NCBI GenBank assembly: GCA_025359425.1
Contig: JANYGC010000055.1
Location: 1 to 64,000, forward strand
DNA length: 64,000 nt
Origin: Sphingomonadaceae bacterium
GTDB lineage: Bacteria; Pseudomonadota; Alphaproteobacteria; Sphingomonadales; Sphingomonadaceae
Reading direction: 5' to 3'
The position numbers were made by a program, and so were the translations under genes. Each line of letters starts with the position of its first letter. The first letter of the stretch is position 1. The notes beneath the pieces are model-generated. The model was not told the origin of the DNA. It saw only the letters and a program-made list of their open reading frames with translations, and did not search any database. Of the stretch, positions 36,579-47,286 are shown piece after piece.

Positions 36579-38180
36579 TCACATCCGGAACACCCCAAAG
36601 GCCGGCCGCTCCGGAATCGGCGCCTCGAGCGCCGCCGCCAAGGCCAACCCCAGCACATCGCGCGTCTGCGCCGGATCGATCACCCCGTCGTCCCACAGCC
36701 GAGCGGTCGCGTAATAAGGGTTCCCCTCATCCTCATACTTCTGGCGGATGGGGGCCTTGAATGCCTCAGCCTGTTCGGGTGTCCAGCTCTCCGCATCGCG
36801 GTGAACCGTTGCCAGCACGCTCGCGGCCTGTTCGCCGCCCATCACGCTGATCCGCGCGTTGGGCCAGCTGAACAGGAAGCGCGGGGAATAGGCGCGGCCG
36901 CACATACCGTAGTTGCCCGCGCCAAAACTGCCGCCGATCAGCACGGTCAGCTTGGGCACAGTGGCGGTAGCAACCGCGGTGACCAGCTTGGCCCCGTGCT
37001 TGGCGATACCCTCGGCCTCGTACTTGCCGCCGACCATGAACCCCGAAATGTTCTGCAGGAACAGCAGCGGGATCTTACGCTGGCAGGCGAGCTCGATGAA
37101 GTGCGCGCCCTTGACCGCGCTTTCGCTGAACAGCACGCCGTTGTTGGCGAGAATGGCGACTGGCATGCCCCAGATGTGCGCAAAGCCGCAGACCAAGGTC
37201 GCGCCATACTGCGCCTTGAATTCGTGAAACTCGCTGCCGTCGACCAGCCGGGCGATGACTTCGTGGACATCGTAAGGCGCGCGAACGTCATCGGGCACCA
37301 CTGCGTAAAGCTCGTCCGCATCGTACTTCGGCGCGCGCGGTTCCTTGAGCGGCAGGCCGTGTTCGTGGCGCGGGCCGAGGTGGCTGATGATGTCGCGCAC
37401 GATGGTCAGCGCGTGTTCGTCGTTCTCGGCCAGGTGATCGACCACGCCCGATTTGCGCGCGTGCAACTCGCCGCCGCCCAGGTCTTCCGCACTGATCTCC
37501 TCGCCGGTCGCGGCCTTGACCAGCGGCGGCCCGGCCAGGAAAATCGTGCCTTGCCCGCGCACGATGATGCTCTCGTCGGACATTGCCGGAACGTAGGCGC
37601 CGCCAGCGGTGCAGCTGCCCATCACGCAGGCGATCTGCGGGATGCCCTTGGCGCTCATATTGGCCTGGTTGTAGAAGATCCGCCCGAAATGATCGCGGTC
37701 GGGGAAGACCTCGCTCTGGTGCGGCAGGTTCGCCCCGCCGCTATCGACGAGGTAGATGCACGGCAGGCAATTGGCCTCGGCAATCTCCTGCGCGCGCAAG
37801 TGCTTCTTGACCGTCATCGGGTAATAAGTGCCGCCTTTGACGGTCGCATCGTTGCACACGATCATGCACTGGCGGCCCGAGACGCGGCCGATCGCGGTGA
37901 TGAGCCCCGCGCCGGGGACCTCGCCCTCGTACATGTCGCCCGCCGCGAGTTGCCCGATTTCGAGCAACGGCGAGCCCGGATCGAGCAGGCGCTCCACCCG
38001 TTCACGGGGCAGCAATTTGCCGCGTGCGGTATGCCGTTCGCGGCTCTTCTCGTTCCCGCCGAGCGCCGCCTGCGCCACCCGCGCGCGCAGCTCTTGCGCC
38101 AAGCCGCGGTTATGCGCCGCCCGCGCCTGCGCCTCGGGACTATCGGGATTGAGCGTAGTGGTCAGAACGGGGGCGCTCAT
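36579..38180 (-). CDS. Methylcrotonyl-CoA carboxylase, carboxyltransferase (beta) subunit
   Basis: A 533-aa acyl-CoA carboxylase carboxyltransferase. The two crotonase-like halves are visible, with [16 protein letters not shown] and [20 protein letters not shown] as oxyanion and CoA loops. The latter motif, plus [20 protein letters not shown], is typical of MccB/LiuB of leucine degradation rather than propionyl-CoA carboxylase. An AAAGGAGAG ribosome site precedes ATG 38180. The biotin-bearing alpha subunit is not in the window. It overlaps the small membrane protein gene by 4 bases. Confidence 0.9.
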   Translation of the reverse strand: MSAPVLTTTLNPDSPEAQARAAHNRGLAQELRARVAQAALGGNEKSRERHTARGKLLPRERVERLLDPGSPLLEIGQLAAGDMYEGEVPGAGLITAIGRVSGRQCMIVCNDATVKGGTYYPMTVKKHLRAQEIAEANCLPCIYLVDSGGANLPHQSEVFPDRDHFGRIFYNQANMSAKGIPQIACVMGSCTAGGAYVPAMSDESIIVRGQGTIFLAGPPLVKAATGEEISAEDLGGGELHARKSGVVDHLAENDEHALTIVRDIISHLGPRHEHGLPLKEPRAPKYDADELYAVVPDDVRAPYDVHEVIARLVDGSEFHEFKAQYGATLVCGFAHIWGMPVAILANNGVLFSESAVKGAHFIELACQRKIPLLFLQNISGFMVGGKYEAEGIAKHGAKLVTAVATATVPKLTVLIGGSFGAGNYGMCGRAYSPRFLFSWPNARISVMGGEQAASVLATVHRDAESWTPEQAEAFKAPIRQKYEDEGNPYYATARLWDDGVIDPAQTRDVLGLALAAALEAPIPERPAFGVFRM

Positions 38181-38437
38181 GCACTCTCCTTTTTGCGAAC
38201 GAGATACTGATAGACGCCGATCAGGTTGATCGCGAGCATCACGATGTTTTGCGCCCCGATCCCGGTGGCGTCGGGCTGCGCAAAGCCCCAGCCGATCAGC
38301 GCCACCGACGAGGTGACAAACAGCACGAACGCCCAGCCGGTGATCCTGCGCCCCAGATCGAGCGCAACCAGCCCCGCAGCGATGACGCTGGCGCCGGCGC
38401 CGTACCATTGCAGGACTTGGAGAAGGGTATCGCTCAT
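38177..38437 (-). CDS. Small three-helix membrane protein
   Basis: An 86-aa protein with three hydrophobic segments (about 8-28, 33-51 and 60-80) and the basic tail [10 protein letters not shown] do not recognise a family. The ATGA overlap with the carboxyltransferase gene shows translational coupling, so it is probably made together with the leucine pathway enzyme. Function unknown. Confidence 0.65.
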   Translation of the reverse strand: MSDTLLQVLQWYGAGASVIAAGLVALDLGRRITGWAFVLFVTSSVALIGWGFAQPDATGIGAQNIVMLAINLIGVYQYLVRKKESA

Positions 38438-38546
38438 GCCTCGCCTGAATCCGGCAGTCTTGGTAGATTGGGATGGCTCATAGATTCTCCTTGCGGGCCG
38501 ACCTAACGGTGTTCAATTGTCTCGCCAAGCACGGAGACCCAAGATC

Positions 38547-39305
38547 ATGCAAAATCGGCTTTTCGCGCTAGCTGCTTTGTTGTCATGCGGACTGACCGCC
38601 GCGCCAGCCGCCGCAGATATTTCCGCCAGATACGAATTTGAGCAGGGCGGTGGCTCGTTCAATATGGCCATGACGCTCGAGATCGATGGTAATGGGAACG
38701 AGCGGGTTCAGATGGCCAATCAGCCAGGCTACATGCTGATCCTAAACGACGTGATCTACATGGTGAATCGGGGACCGACAGGTGTCTATGTGACGCGCAT
38801 GGACGATTTCGTGACTCTTTTTGGTGAAATGTCGAAGCGAATGGGCTTCGACAAGGCGGTTGCCGCGATGCCGGAAAGTGCAACCGAAAAACCTCCGCTG
38901 ATCGCTCCGATGGGTCAGAAAGTAGTGAATGGCCGAACCGGGACAGCATACGGAATTTCGGTCGATGGCAAAGGCCCGGTCTATGCCCTGATCGTGATTT
39001 CCGACGATCCGAAACTAGCTCCGCTAGGCGCAGCGTTCGTCAAGAGTTTCGCGCAAAGCGCTGGCATGGCGAACAAGATGCTGCCTGGCTTGGGCAGCAT
39101 GGGCGGATATTTCGGACCGGATGCTGCGCTGTTGAAAAAGGGCGCGCCGCTTTCGCTTGTGATGATGAATCTCAGCGATGTCTCGTTCGCCGAAATCGAT
39201 GACGGCCGTTTCACTCTACCCAGCCAACCGCTTTCAATCGAGCAGATCAGACAGCAATTTGAGAGCTTCCCAGCGCCGCCGACTCTGCCCGTTCGTGCCA
39301 ACTGA
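38547..39305 (+). CDS. Exported protein of unknown function
   Basis: A 252-aa protein with a clear signal peptide (QNRLFALAALLSCGLTAAPAAA). The mature part is beta-rich (ISARYEFEQGGGSFNMAMTLEIDGNGNERVQ), followed by YMLILNDVIYMVNR and Met-rich helical stretches. It faces the opposite way to its neighbours and ends directly at the isovaleryl-CoA dehydrogenase stop. A DUF4412-like periplasmic role is possible but not supported. GGAGA precedes the ATG. Confidence 0.62.
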   Translation: MQNRLFALAALLSCGLTAAPAAADISARYEFEQGGGSFNMAMTLEIDGNGNERVQMANQPGYMLILNDVIYMVNRGPTGVYVTRMDDFVTLFGEMSKRMGFDKAVAAMPESATEKPPLIAPMGQKVVNGRTGTAYGISVDGKGPVYALIVISDDPKLAPLGAAFVKSFAQSAGMANKMLPGLGSMGGYFGPDAALLKKGAPLSLVMMNLSDVSFAEIDDGRFTLPSQPLSIEQIRQQFESFPAPPTLPVRAN

Positions 39306-40478
39306 TTAAGCCGCCCCGATCAATTCGCGCCCGATCAGCATGCGCCTGATCTCATTCGTACCCGCACCGATATCGAGCAGCTTGGCGTCGCGCAGATAGC
39401 GCTCGACCGGCCAGTCTTTGGTGTAGCCCGCGCCGCCCAGCGCTTGCACCGCCTCGCCGCTGACCCGGAAGGCGTTTTCGCTCGCCAGCAGGATTGCCCC
39501 GGCGGCATCGAAGCGCGTGGTCAGCCCGGCATCGCAGTTGCGCGCCACGGCATAGGTGTAGGCCCGTGCCGATTGCAGCGCGACGTACATATCCGCAACC
39601 TTGGCCTGCATCAGCTGAAACGCGCCGATCGGTTTGCCGAACTGCTTTCGCTCGCGCAGGTACGGGATGACCGTATCGAGGCAGGCCTGCATGATCCCGA
39701 GTTGCAGCCCGGCGAGCACCACGCGTTCGTAATCGAGGCCCGACATCAGCACGCCCACCCCGCCGTGCAATGGCCCCATAATACGGTCCTCGGGGATGAA
39801 GCAGTCGCTGAACACCAGCTCGGCGGTGGGCGAGCCGCGCATCCCCATCTTGTCGATCTTCTGGCCGATGGAGAACCCTTCGTCGCCCTTTTCGATCAGG
39901 AAAGCGGTGATCCCGCGCGAGCCGTCGCCGGTCTTGGCATAGACCACCAATGTATCGGCATAGGCCGCGTTGGTGATCCAGAACTTGGTGCCATTGAGCA
40001 TGAAGCCGGCCTGGCCATCCTTGGCAACCGCCTCAGCCTTGAGTTTCATCGAAACCACGTCCGACCCGGCTCCAGCCTCGGACATGGCGAGGCTGCCGAC
40101 GTGCTCGCCGCTGACCAGCTTGGGCAAGTACTTGGCCTTCTGCTCCTCATTGCCCCACCGGCGGATCTGGTTGACGCAGAGGTTCGAGTGCGCCCCGTAG
40201 CTCAGCCCGATCGAGGCCGAAGCGCGGCTGACTTCCTCGACCGCGATCACATGATCGAGGTAGCCGAGGCCCAGTCCGCCCCATTCCTCTTCGACCGTTA
40301 TGCCGTGCAGGCCGAGCGCGCCCATCGCGGCCCACAGCTCATCGCGGGGGAACCAGTCCTCGGCGTCGATCCGCGCGGCCAGCGGTGCGATCTTCTCGTC
40401 GGCGAACCGCGCGGCCGCGTCGCGGATCATCAGCGCGCTCTCGGGCAGGGCAAAATCGAACTCGGGGGTGGCACGCAT
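39306..40478 (-). CDS. Isovaleryl-CoA dehydrogenase
   Basis: A 390-aa acyl-CoA dehydrogenase. The FAD/substrate signature AMSEAGAGSDVVSM and the GGAGYTKDWPVERYLRDAKLLDIGAGTNEIRR end are intact. The catalytic Glu is in LDYERVVLAG, the alternative helix-G position used by isovaleryl-CoA dehydrogenases rather than the C-terminal position of medium-chain enzymes. This and the nearby MccB subunit point to leucine breakdown. AAAGGA lies 8 bases before ATG 40478. A plus-strand gene separates it from the carboxyltransferase gene. Confidence 0.9.
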   Translation of the reverse strand: MRATPEFDFALPESALMIRDAAARFADEKIAPLAARIDAEDWFPRDELWAAMGALGLHGITVEEEWGGLGLGYLDHVIAVEEVSRASASIGLSYGAHSNLCVNQIRRWGNEEQKAKYLPKLVSGEHVGSLAMSEAGAGSDVVSMKLKAEAVAKDGQAGFMLNGTKFWITNAAYADTLVVYAKTGDGSRGITAFLIEKGDEGFSIGQKIDKMGMRGSPTAELVFSDCFIPEDRIMGPLHGGVGVLMSGLDYERVVLAGLQLGIMQACLDTVIPYLRERKQFGKPIGAFQLMQAKVADMYVALQSARAYTYAVARNCDAGLTTRFDAAGAILLASENAFRVSGEAVQALGGAGYTKDWPVERYLRDAKLLDIGAGTNEIRRMLIGRELIGAA

Positions 40479-40866
40479 GGAAAGTCCTTTCGGCTCCAAG
40501 CGATACCAAGTTGGACCGCGCCCGCAAACAACTTCGGTGCAGCTTGCCTGGCGGGCCGGCATGGATGGCAGTTGCCAACCCGGCGGCAGCAAGCCCCAAA
40601 GCGGGTGCAACCCGTCTGCGGTGCCCGAACAGCTCACCGCTCCTTGGCCAAACCCGGAGTCGGCCAGCCAATCGCCCAACGCGGCCCCGAGAGTCTGCGA
40701 AAACGTGATGGTAATCCAATGGCAGGACTCTTGGCGCGGACTGACGGTCGAATTGACCGAGATCGAGCCAGTCGCCCGATACCAAACCAGCAGCGAACTC
40801 CCTCGTCATACGCTCCACCCGGCGCGAGCGTCGCAGCCTGGTTCGAGTATCTGTTTCTTTTGATCC
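40479..40866. other. 388-base boundary region before the metal-resistance block
   Basis: No complete gene is seen. On the plus strand 40708-40863 gives a short frame that reads like a truncated regulator start (separate entry). A minus-strand frame stays open through 40478-40679 but has no recognisable content or ribosome site. The region marks the change from leucine-degradation genes to the CusF end of the metal block. Confidence 0.5.
40708..40863 (+). pseudogene. Possible 5' remnant of an AraC-type regulator gene
   Basis: Fifty-one codons from an ATG: VIQWQDSWRGLTVELTEIEP, then a YQTSSELPRHTL segment that resembles the N-terminal sensor region of some AraC regulators (W-RG-TVELTE ... LPRHTL). 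After that the frame loses resemblance and stops. If the likeness is real, the gene was truncated when the adjacent metal-resistance block arrived. It could equally be a chance frame. Confidence 0.25.
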
Positions 40867-41238
40867 TTATTGCCTCTTGATTGCAGTCAATTCCCCAACG
40901 CTGCCGGTCACGGTCACATCAAAGTCAACTTTGTCACCGACGGACATGCCAGCGAGCAGGGCAGGCTTGGCGGAAAACTCCATCTTCATCGCAGGCCAGC
41001 CGATTGTGGGGATCGCGCCGTGATCGAGTGTGATTTTGCCAGCGGCCGCATCGATGGCAGTCACGATGCCGGAAGCTTTTCCCATTTTGGCATCAACAGC
41101 CATCGCCGTGCCCGCCATGGCATCGCTTGCCACTTCGCCCTTGGGTGCTTCGGCAGAAGGTGCTTCTGCCTGCTTGTTGCATCCCGCAAGACTGGCCATC
41201 GTCACAGCCAGCAGGGCAGTCATCATTTGCGTCTTCAT
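40867..41238 (-). CDS. cusF: CusF-like copper-binding lipoprotein
   Basis: A 123-aa protein. The lipobox SLAGC (Cys20) marks a lipoprotein. The C-terminal OB-like domain has the CusF metal site: His73 in [10 protein letters not shown], then Trp81, Met84 and Met86 in WPAMKMEF. In E. coli these ligands hold Cu(I) or Ag(I) and hand it to the CusCBA pump in the periplasm. The ATG overlaps the cusA stop by 4 bases, confirming it belongs to the pump operon. Confidence 0.9.
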   Translation of the reverse strand: MKTQMMTALLAVTMASLAGCNKQAEAPSAEAPKGEVASDAMAGTAMAVDAKMGKASGIVTAIDAAAGKITLDHGAIPTIGWPAMKMEFSAKPALLAGMSVGDKVDFDVTVTGSVGELTAIKRQ

Positions 41239-44200
41239 CGTGTTTCTCCATTGTGTTGAAGCTGGATGCGCCGCTGCATCAGCAGATAGGCGGCGGGGAT
41301 TATGAGCATCGAAAGCAAGGGAGCGGTCAGCATTCCGCCGATCATCGGCGCGGCGATCCGGCTCATGACTTCCGAACCTGTACCGGTGCCGATGAGGATG
41401 GGGAACAGGCCGGCAAGGATCACCGCAACTGTCATGGCCTTGGGACGGACGCGGAGCAGCGCACCGGCGCGGATGGCGGATTTTACGTCGCTGTTCTCTG
41501 CCAATGCGGATTTGAGGTAGATCAGCATCACCACCCCGAACTCAGCCGAAACCCCTGCCAGCGCGATGAACCCGACGCCGGTGGCGACCGACTGGTTGAA
41601 CCCCAACAGGTAAAGCAGCCAGACTCCGCCGGTCAGCGCAAACGGCAGCGTCGCCATGATCAGTGCGGCCTCGTCCCAGCGCCGGAATGTCGCGTAGAGC
41701 AGCGCGAAGATGATCAGCAGGGTCGCGGGCACGACGATCTTCAATCGCTGCGTCGCGCGGTCGAGAAACTCGAATTGGCCCGTGTAAGCGACGCTGATCC
41801 CCGGCGGCAGTTTCACCTTCTGGGCGACCGCCCTTTGCAGGTCGCCGACAATCTCGGTGAGGGCACGGCCTCGCCCGTCGATATAGACCCAAGTGGCAGG
41901 GCGGCCATTCTCGCTGCGCAGCATCGGCGGACCATTGGTGACTTGGACATTGGCGACTGTCCCCAGCGTGATTTGCTGGCGCGAGGGCGTCAGCACCGGC
42001 AGGTTGGTGATGTCGTCAACACTATCGCGGATTTCGCGGGGGTAACGCAGGCTGATCGGGTAGCGGGCAAGACCCTCGACAGTCTGCCCGAGCGCCTCGC
42101 CGCCGATTGCGCCTGAAACCACTGCCTGGACGTCTGCGACATTGAGACCATAGCGCGCCGCGGCCGCCCGGTTGATGGTAACGTCGATATAGCGTCCGCC
42201 TGACAGTCGTTCAGCCAGAGCGGAGCTGATCCCCGGCACGGTCTTGGCCACTGTTTCGATTTGGCGAGCGGTGCGGTCGATCTCGTCGAGGTTCGAGCCG
42301 GAAACCTTGATCCCGATTGGACTCTTGATGCCGGTCGCCAGCATGTCGATCCGGTTGCGGATCGGCGGAATCCAGAAATTGGCGAGGCCGGGGACTTTGA
42401 CCGTCTTGTCCAGCTCGTCGATCAACCGTTCCTGCGTGATGCCCGCGCGCCACTGGCTTTTGGGCTTGAAGCGGATCGTGGTCTCGAACATTTCGAGCGG
42501 GGCAGGATCGGTCGCTGTATCGGCGCGGCCCGCCTTGCCAAACACGCTTTCGACCTCGGGCACGGTCTTGATCAAGCGGTCGGTCTGCTGGAGCAATCTC
42601 GATGCGGTTGCGGTCGAAAGCCCCGGCAGAGCGGAGGGCATGTAGAGCAAATCTCCCTCATTCATCTGCGGCATGAACTCGCCGCCGGTCTGGCTGATCG
42701 GCCACGCGCTGGAGGCGAACACCAGCCCCGCGATGAGCAGCGCGGCTTTGGGCTTGGCGAGCGCCCAATCGAGCGCGGGACGGTAAATGCGCGTCAGGAA
42801 ACGGTTGATCGGGTTGCTATCCTCGCTCGGGATGCGGCCGCGGATCAGCCAGCCCATCAGCACCGGGATCAGGGTGATCGACAGCAAGGCCGCGCCAGCC
42901 ATTGCATAGGTTTTGGTGAAGGCGAGCGGCGCGAACAGCCGTCCTTCCTGACCTTGCAGCGAGAATATCGGGATGAACGAGAAAGTGATGATCAGCAGGC
43001 TGAGGAATAGCGCCGGGCCAACTTCTGCCGCCGCATTGGTGACGACACCCCATCGTTCCGCACCTTCCAATTCCTTGCCGGGGTTGTCGTGCGCCCAGCG
43101 TTCAAGGTGCTTGTGGGCATTCTCGATCATCACGACCGCCGCATCGACCATCGCCCCGATGGCGATGGCAATACCGCCGAGAGACAGGATGTTGGCGTTC
43201 AGTCCTTGCAAGCGCATGACGATGAACGCGATCAATATGCCGAGCGGCAAGGTCAGGATCGCCACCAGCGCCGAGCGCGCGTGCCACAGGAACAACCCGC
43301 AGACGAGCGCGACGATCAGGAATTCCTCGAACAGCTTGCCAGTGAGGTTTTCCACCGCGTGGTCGATCAGGCCCGAACGATCATAGGTGGTGACCACCTC
43401 GACACCGGGCGGCAGGCTGGCCTTGAGTTCGGCAAGCTTGGTGCGGACGCCTTCGATCACCTCACGGGCATTCTTGCCCTGGCGCATGACGATCACGCCG
43501 CCCGCGACCTCGCCCTCACCGTTGAGTTCGGCGATTCCGCGCCGCATTTCGGGGCCGACCTGCACCGTGGCCACATCGCCCAGCAACACCGGCACACCGC
43601 CCGCTGCGGCGCGGATCGGCACGGCGCGGAAATCGTCGAGGGTTTTGAGATAGCCGGTGGCGCGAATGACATATTCCGCTTCGGCCAGTTCGACGACACC
43701 GCCGCCGGTTTCCTGATTGGCGCGCTTGAGGGCATCGCTTACATCGCCCGCCGTTACGCCATATGCGGCCAGTTTCTGCGGATCGACCACGACCTGATAT
43801 TGCTTCACCATCCCGCCGATGCTGGCGACTTCGGCCACACCGGGAACTGCTTTCAGCTCAAAGCGCAGAAACCAGTCCTGAATGCTGCGGAGCTGGGCGA
43901 GATCGTGCTGCCCGGTCCTGTCGACCAGCGCATACTCGTAAATCCAGCCGACCCCGGTCGCGTCGGGACCGAGTGAAGCGGTCGCGCCCGCGGGCAACTT
44001 CCCCTGAATCTGACTGAGATATTCCAGCACCCGGCTGCGCGCCCAGTACAGATCGGTGCCGTCTTCAAACAGCACATAGACGTAGCTGTCGCCGACAAAC
44101 GAATAGCCGCGCACCACTTTCGCGCCGGGCACCGAGAGCATCGTCGAGGTGATTGGGTACGTCACCTGGTTCTCGACAATCTGCGGGGCTTGCCCCGGGT

Positions 44201-44357
44201 AGCTCGTCTTGATGATGACCTGCACGTCAGAGAGATCGGGCAGCGCGTCGACCGGGGTGGTTCTAACCGCCCCGATACCGATCACGGTCAACACGAGCGA
44301 AGCGATCACGACCAGACCGCGTGCCCTGACCGAGGCGCGGATGATCCATTCGATCAC
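41235..44357 (-). CDS. cusA: Heavy-metal efflux RND pump CusA
   Basis: A 1040-aa RND transporter of the heavy-metal (HME) group. The opening [27 protein letters not shown] and [18 protein letters not shown] are typical CusA, and the Met-rich wording of monovalent-metal pumps ([21 protein letters not shown]) suggests copper or silver rather than zinc or cobalt. It has 12 helices and two large periplasmic loops. Stop and start codons overlap cusF and cusB by 4 bases each, a fully coupled operon. Confidence 0.92.
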   Translation of the reverse strand: MIEWIIRASVRARGLVVIASLVLTVIGIGAVRTTPVDALPDLSDVQVIIKTSYPGQAPQIVENQVTYPITSTMLSVPGAKVVRGYSFVGDSYVYVLFEDGTDLYWARSRVLEYLSQIQGKLPAGATASLGPDATGVGWIYEYALVDRTGQHDLAQLRSIQDWFLRFELKAVPGVAEVASIGGMVKQYQVVVDPQKLAAYGVTAGDVSDALKRANQETGGGVVELAEAEYVIRATGYLKTLDDFRAVPIRAAAGGVPVLLGDVATVQVGPEMRRGIAELNGEGEVAGGVIVMRQGKNAREVIEGVRTKLAELKASLPPGVEVVTTYDRSGLIDHAVENLTGKLFEEFLIVALVCGLFLWHARSALVAILTLPLGILIAFIVMRLQGLNANILSLGGIAIAIGAMVDAAVVMIENAHKHLERWAHDNPGKELEGAERWGVVTNAAAEVGPALFLSLLIITFSFIPIFSLQGQEGRLFAPLAFTKTYAMAGAALLSITLIPVLMGWLIRGRIPSEDSNPINRFLTRIYRPALDWALAKPKAALLIAGLVFASSAWPISQTGGEFMPQMNEGDLLYMPSALPGLSTATASRLLQQTDRLIKTVPEVESVFGKAGRADTATDPAPLEMFETTIRFKPKSQWRAGITQERLIDELDKTVKVPGLANFWIPPIRNRIDMLATGIKSPIGIKVSGSNLDEIDRTARQIETVAKTVPGISSALAERLSGGRYIDVTINRAAAARYGLNVADVQAVVSGAIGGEALGQTVEGLARYPISLRYPREIRDSVDDITNLPVLTPSRQQITLGTVANVQVTNGPPMLRSENGRPATWVYIDGRGRALTEIVGDLQRAVAQKVKLPPGISVAYTGQFEFLDRATQRLKIVVPATLLIIFALLYATFRRWDEAALIMATLPFALTGGVWLLYLLGFNQSVATGVGFIALAGVSAEFGVVMLIYLKSALAENSDVKSAIRAGALLRVRPKAMTVAVILAGLFPILIGTGTGSEVMSRIAAPMIGGMLTAPLLSMLIIPAAYLLMQRRIQLQHNGETR

Positions 44358-45583
44358 TGTGCACCACCAATCGGTCGCGCCGCGATCCCGGTCAGGCTGG
44401 CTTCGGAATCGAGCAGGAACTGGCCCGAAGCGACGACCTTTTCTCCCACAGCAAGCCCTGCCAGAATCTCGGTCTGCCCGCCGCCTTCACGGCCCGTTCG
44501 AACTTCTGCCGGTTGATAACGCCCGTCACCGCTCGCCAGCATGACGATTGTGCGGGTGCCGGTGCGGATCACGGCTTCGCTGGGGACCAGCAGCGCTGGC
44601 TTGACGTCGCCGCCCAGCGCGACTGCCGCAAACATGCCGGGGCGCAAGCGTCCGCGGCGATTGGGTAGCTCGATCCGCACGGTCAGCGTGCGGCTGTCGG
44701 TTTGCGCGGTCGGCAGGATCGCAACGATCCGGCCGCCGAATGGCTCACCCGGGAAGGCAGTGAGCGTGGCGGTAGCGCGCTGCCCAATGCGGAGGCTGCC
44801 CGACTGCGCCTCAGGCACGGCGGCGTTGAGCCAGACCGTGCCAATGCCGGTAACTTGGGCCAAGGTCTGCCCCAGGCTGAGCGTCATCCCGGCGCGAACA
44901 TCGAGGGTCTGAATCACCCCCGAGATCGGCGAGGTAATTGTGACCGTGCCATTGGTCCGTCCCGAGCGTTCGACGCTGGCAATCAAGCCGTCGGACATAC
45001 CCAGCAACTTAAGCCGCTGTCGGGCGGCGGCGGTGAGATCGGGCCTGCCGAGACGGTTGACGGCAAGAAACTCGGTCTGCGCCCCGCCCCATTCGGGCAG
45101 CTGGACGTCGGCAATCGGTGCACCCGCCGCGATCACGTCGCCGGGAGCGCGGGCATAAACACGCGACACGAACCCGCCCGACCGCGCTTGGACAATCGCC
45201 ACATCGTGTTGGTTGAAGTCGATACTGCCGGCAACATTCAGCGGCGCCGCCAACGAGCCGAGCTGCGCGGTAACCACCCGAATCCCCAGGTTCTGCATCG
45301 CAGAGGGGTCGATTTTCATGCCCGATGCCGCTCCCGCCTGGTCGGCATATTTAGGCTGAGTCTTCATCCCCATCGAGCTCAACGAGTTGGGATTGTCGTA
45401 ACGCTCTTGCGGCACCATCGGATCATAATAGTAGAGGATCTTGCGCCCGTTAGCACTCGCTGCCGTGGGAACAACTTCATCACTCCCGCGCTGGCCGAAC
45501 CAATATCCACCACCACCTGCGACGAGAACCGCTGCGAATATTCCGGCGCGCCAACGCGCCGCAGTGGTTGCATCCATGCTCAT
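44354..45583 (-). CDS. cusB: Efflux adaptor CusB with heavy-metal-binding N-terminus
   Basis: A 409-aa membrane-fusion protein. After an N-terminal anchor helix comes the heavy-metal-binding domain [17 protein letters not shown] with a following Met-rich [13 protein letters not shown], which in CusB takes Cu(I)/Ag(I). Lipoyl, alpha-hairpin and beta-barrel parts follow ([27 protein letters not shown]). It connects CusA to the outer-membrane channel CusC. Coupled to both neighbours by 4-base overlaps. Confidence 0.92.
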   Translation of the reverse strand: MSMDATTAARWRAGIFAAVLVAGGGGYWFGQRGSDEVVPTAASANGRKILYYYDPMVPQERYDNPNSLSSMGMKTQPKYADQAGAASGMKIDPSAMQNLGIRVVTAQLGSLAAPLNVAGSIDFNQHDVAIVQARSGGFVSRVYARAPGDVIAAGAPIADVQLPEWGGAQTEFLAVNRLGRPDLTAAARQRLKLLGMSDGLIASVERSGRTNGTVTITSPISGVIQTLDVRAGMTLSLGQTLAQVTGIGTVWLNAAVPEAQSGSLRIGQRATATLTAFPGEPFGGRIVAILPTAQTDSRTLTVRIELPNRRGRLRPGMFAAVALGGDVKPALLVPSEAVIRTGTRTIVMLASGDGRYQPAEVRTGREGGGQTEILAGLAVGEKVVASGQFLLDSEASLTGIAARPIGGAQ

Positions 45584-46809
45584 GGCCGCATCTCCCCATA
45601 GGTGTAGTTGAGCCGCATCGCAGCGCGCGCGACGTCGGCTTCACGGGACAGCGCCTCGACTTCGGCTTCGGCCTCAGCCAGTGTCGAAAGCAGCGCGCTG
45701 CCGAGATCGAGCTTGCCCGCGGCGTAGCTCGCCATGTCGAGCTCGGCCCGGCGCTTGGCCAGCGGCACCAGCGTGTTGCGTGCATTCAGCAGGCGCTGGT
45801 GATGCATGGCATGATCGGCGAGATCCCCATCGAGCGCGGCCAGGACGTCGCGTTCTCCGGCATCGCGCATCAACCGGGCGCGGCTGGCCTCGCTCTCGCG
45901 CGCGGCGATCAGGGGATCTTGCCGGTGCTTGCCGAAGAACGGCAGGTCGATGCTGAGCGTGACTGATACCAGATCGCCATAGGCCGGATCGCGGCGGCCA
46001 TAGGAGGTGCCAATCCGCCAGTCGGGCCGCTTGTTGGCGCGGGCTAACGAGACATCGGCATCGGCTACCCGCGCCTGCGCATCGAGCGCCTGCAACCGGG
46101 GCAGCACCGCGACATGCGCCCGCAACGCGGGTCCGTTCACTTCGAGTGCGGGCGGCGTTCCGGAGACATCCGCATCGGGATCGCCGGTCAGGCGGGCAAG
46201 CCGCGCTTGCGCCTTGGCCGCATCGGCTTGAAGCTCGCTGCGCCGATCTTTCACCGCGGCGCGCAATTGTTCGGGTTCGAGCGCCTGAGAAGGACGGGCC
46301 GAACCCGATGCCAGCCGCGCCGACACTGTCGTCTGCAATTCGCCGAGGCTCTCATCAAGCGACTCCAGCTGCACGAGCCGTCGCTTGGCGTAGTAGAGAT
46401 CAACCCAGGCCAGCGCCGTCTCGAGCCGGATATTCTGCGCTTCGACCGCCAGATCGGCATCGGCGACGCCAATATCGGCCTGCGCCCGTCCGCGCTGAGC
46501 GCGGCGCTTAGCGGGATTGGGAAACTGCTGGCTGACACCGACCTTGGTCATCGTGAAGTTGTCACGGGTAAAACTCCCGGCGTTGGGACCGGTCACTGGA
46601 AAGTCCTGAATGCCGAGATCGAGCGTCGGATCGGGGAGCTGTCCGGCGGCAATCGATGCCGAACGGGTCGCCGCGACTCCTGCCTCGCCTGCTCGCAGCG
46701 ACGGCGCATTCGCCGCCGCGCGCTGAAGCGCAGTGTCGAAAGTCATCGGTTCGGCCAGCGCAGTGCCCGAAATCACCACAAGCAGCGGGGCCAGAAAGAT
46801 TATGCGCAT
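45580..46809 (-). CDS. Outer-membrane efflux channel, CusC/TolC-like
   Basis: A 409-aa outer-membrane factor. A signal peptide (RIIFLAPLLVVISGTALA) is followed by MTFDTALQRAAANAPSLRAGEAGV, the first TolC helix, and a second repeat with ALDAQARVADADVSLARANKRPDWRIG. AGGAGAG precedes ATG 46809. It supplies the outer-membrane exit for the CusBA pump. A strong hairpin (46870-46900) lies just upstream. Confidence 0.88.
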   Translation of the reverse strand: MRIIFLAPLLVVISGTALAEPMTFDTALQRAAANAPSLRAGEAGVAATRSASIAAGQLPDPTLDLGIQDFPVTGPNAGSFTRDNFTMTKVGVSQQFPNPAKRRAQRGRAQADIGVADADLAVEAQNIRLETALAWVDLYYAKRRLVQLESLDESLGELQTTVSARLASGSARPSQALEPEQLRAAVKDRRSELQADAAKAQARLARLTGDPDADVSGTPPALEVNGPALRAHVAVLPRLQALDAQARVADADVSLARANKRPDWRIGTSYGRRDPAYGDLVSVTLSIDLPFFGKHRQDPLIAARESEASRARLMRDAGERDVLAALDGDLADHAMHHQRLLNARNTLVPLAKRRAELDMASYAAGKLDLGSALLSTLAEAEAEVEALSREADVARAAMRLNYTYGEMRP

Positions 46810-46869
46810 GAAGCTCTCCTGATCGGCAGAGCCGAGCCGGGAACGCAAAAGCAGCCTGAGGCAGTCGTT

Positions 46870-46900
46870 CGTCGGCGAGGTGTCGAACACCCCGCCGACG
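46870..46900 (-). terminator. Hairpin between the 89-aa protein gene and the efflux channel gene
   Basis: CGTCGGCG-a-GGTGT-CGA-ACACC-c-CGCCGACG: thirteen base pairs with one opposed mismatch and a three-base loop. Reading leftward it is followed, after about 20 bases, by a short T run. It could be an intrinsic terminator or partial attenuator inside the metal operon, lowering expression of the pump relative to the upstream genes. Confidence 0.55.
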
Positions 46901-46947
46901 ATACGCGCCCAGCCAGTTTGCTTTTCATTATCGGCCAGGCAATCGCC

Positions 46948-47217
46948 TTAGCCGGCCAATGGCGCGTCGGACTTGCCCGGCATGCTCATCATGCAATCGG
47001 CCGCGCTCATCTTCATCTTGGCGCAGTTGCAGTCGGCCATGTCGGTGTCGCCGTCCTTGATCCAGACGCGGACCTGCTGCGGCAGGTTGGCCCGGTTCGG
47101 CCCAGAGATGGCTCGCGACTGCCATTCCCAATGGCCGCCAGCAGGCGTGTGGGCAAAACTGGCGGAGGCGGTGGTGAGTGCCGCAATGGCTGCGGCGAGT
47201 GTCAGAATCGTCTTCAT
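46948..47217 (-). CDS. Small exported Met/Cys-rich protein
   Basis: An 89-aa protein with a signal peptide (KTILTLAAAIAALTTASASFA). The mature part has HTPAGGHWEWQSR near the N-terminus and a CNCAKMKMSAADCMMSMPGK tail: three Cys, six Met and several His in about 65 residues, as in periplasmic copper- or silver-binding proteins. I recognise no family. Position directly before the cus pump genes on the same strand supports a metal-binding role. Confidence 0.68.
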   Translation of the reverse strand: MKTILTLAAAIAALTTASASFAHTPAGGHWEWQSRAISGPNRANLPQQVRVWIKDGDTDMADCNCAKMKMSAADCMMSMPGKSDAPLAG

Positions 47218-47286
47218 GTCAAAAATCCTTGGTTGAATCGCGTTGGGGCGCAGAACGGCAGTTGAAGCCGCTAAGCGCCAGTCGGT

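Noticed and set aside
40478-40679. Upstream extension of isovaleryl-CoA dehydrogenase to an ATG at 40679
   Set aside because: The extra 67 residues do not look like the family N-terminus, and a good AAAGGA ribosome site precedes ATG 40478.
40838-40866. Stretch resembling the T-arm of tRNA-Pro (GTCGCAG...GTTCGA...TCTGTT), which might have been the second attachment site of the metal block
   Set aside because: It is in the opposite orientation to what a direct attachment repeat of the minus-strand tRNA would need, and the match is broken by insertions.
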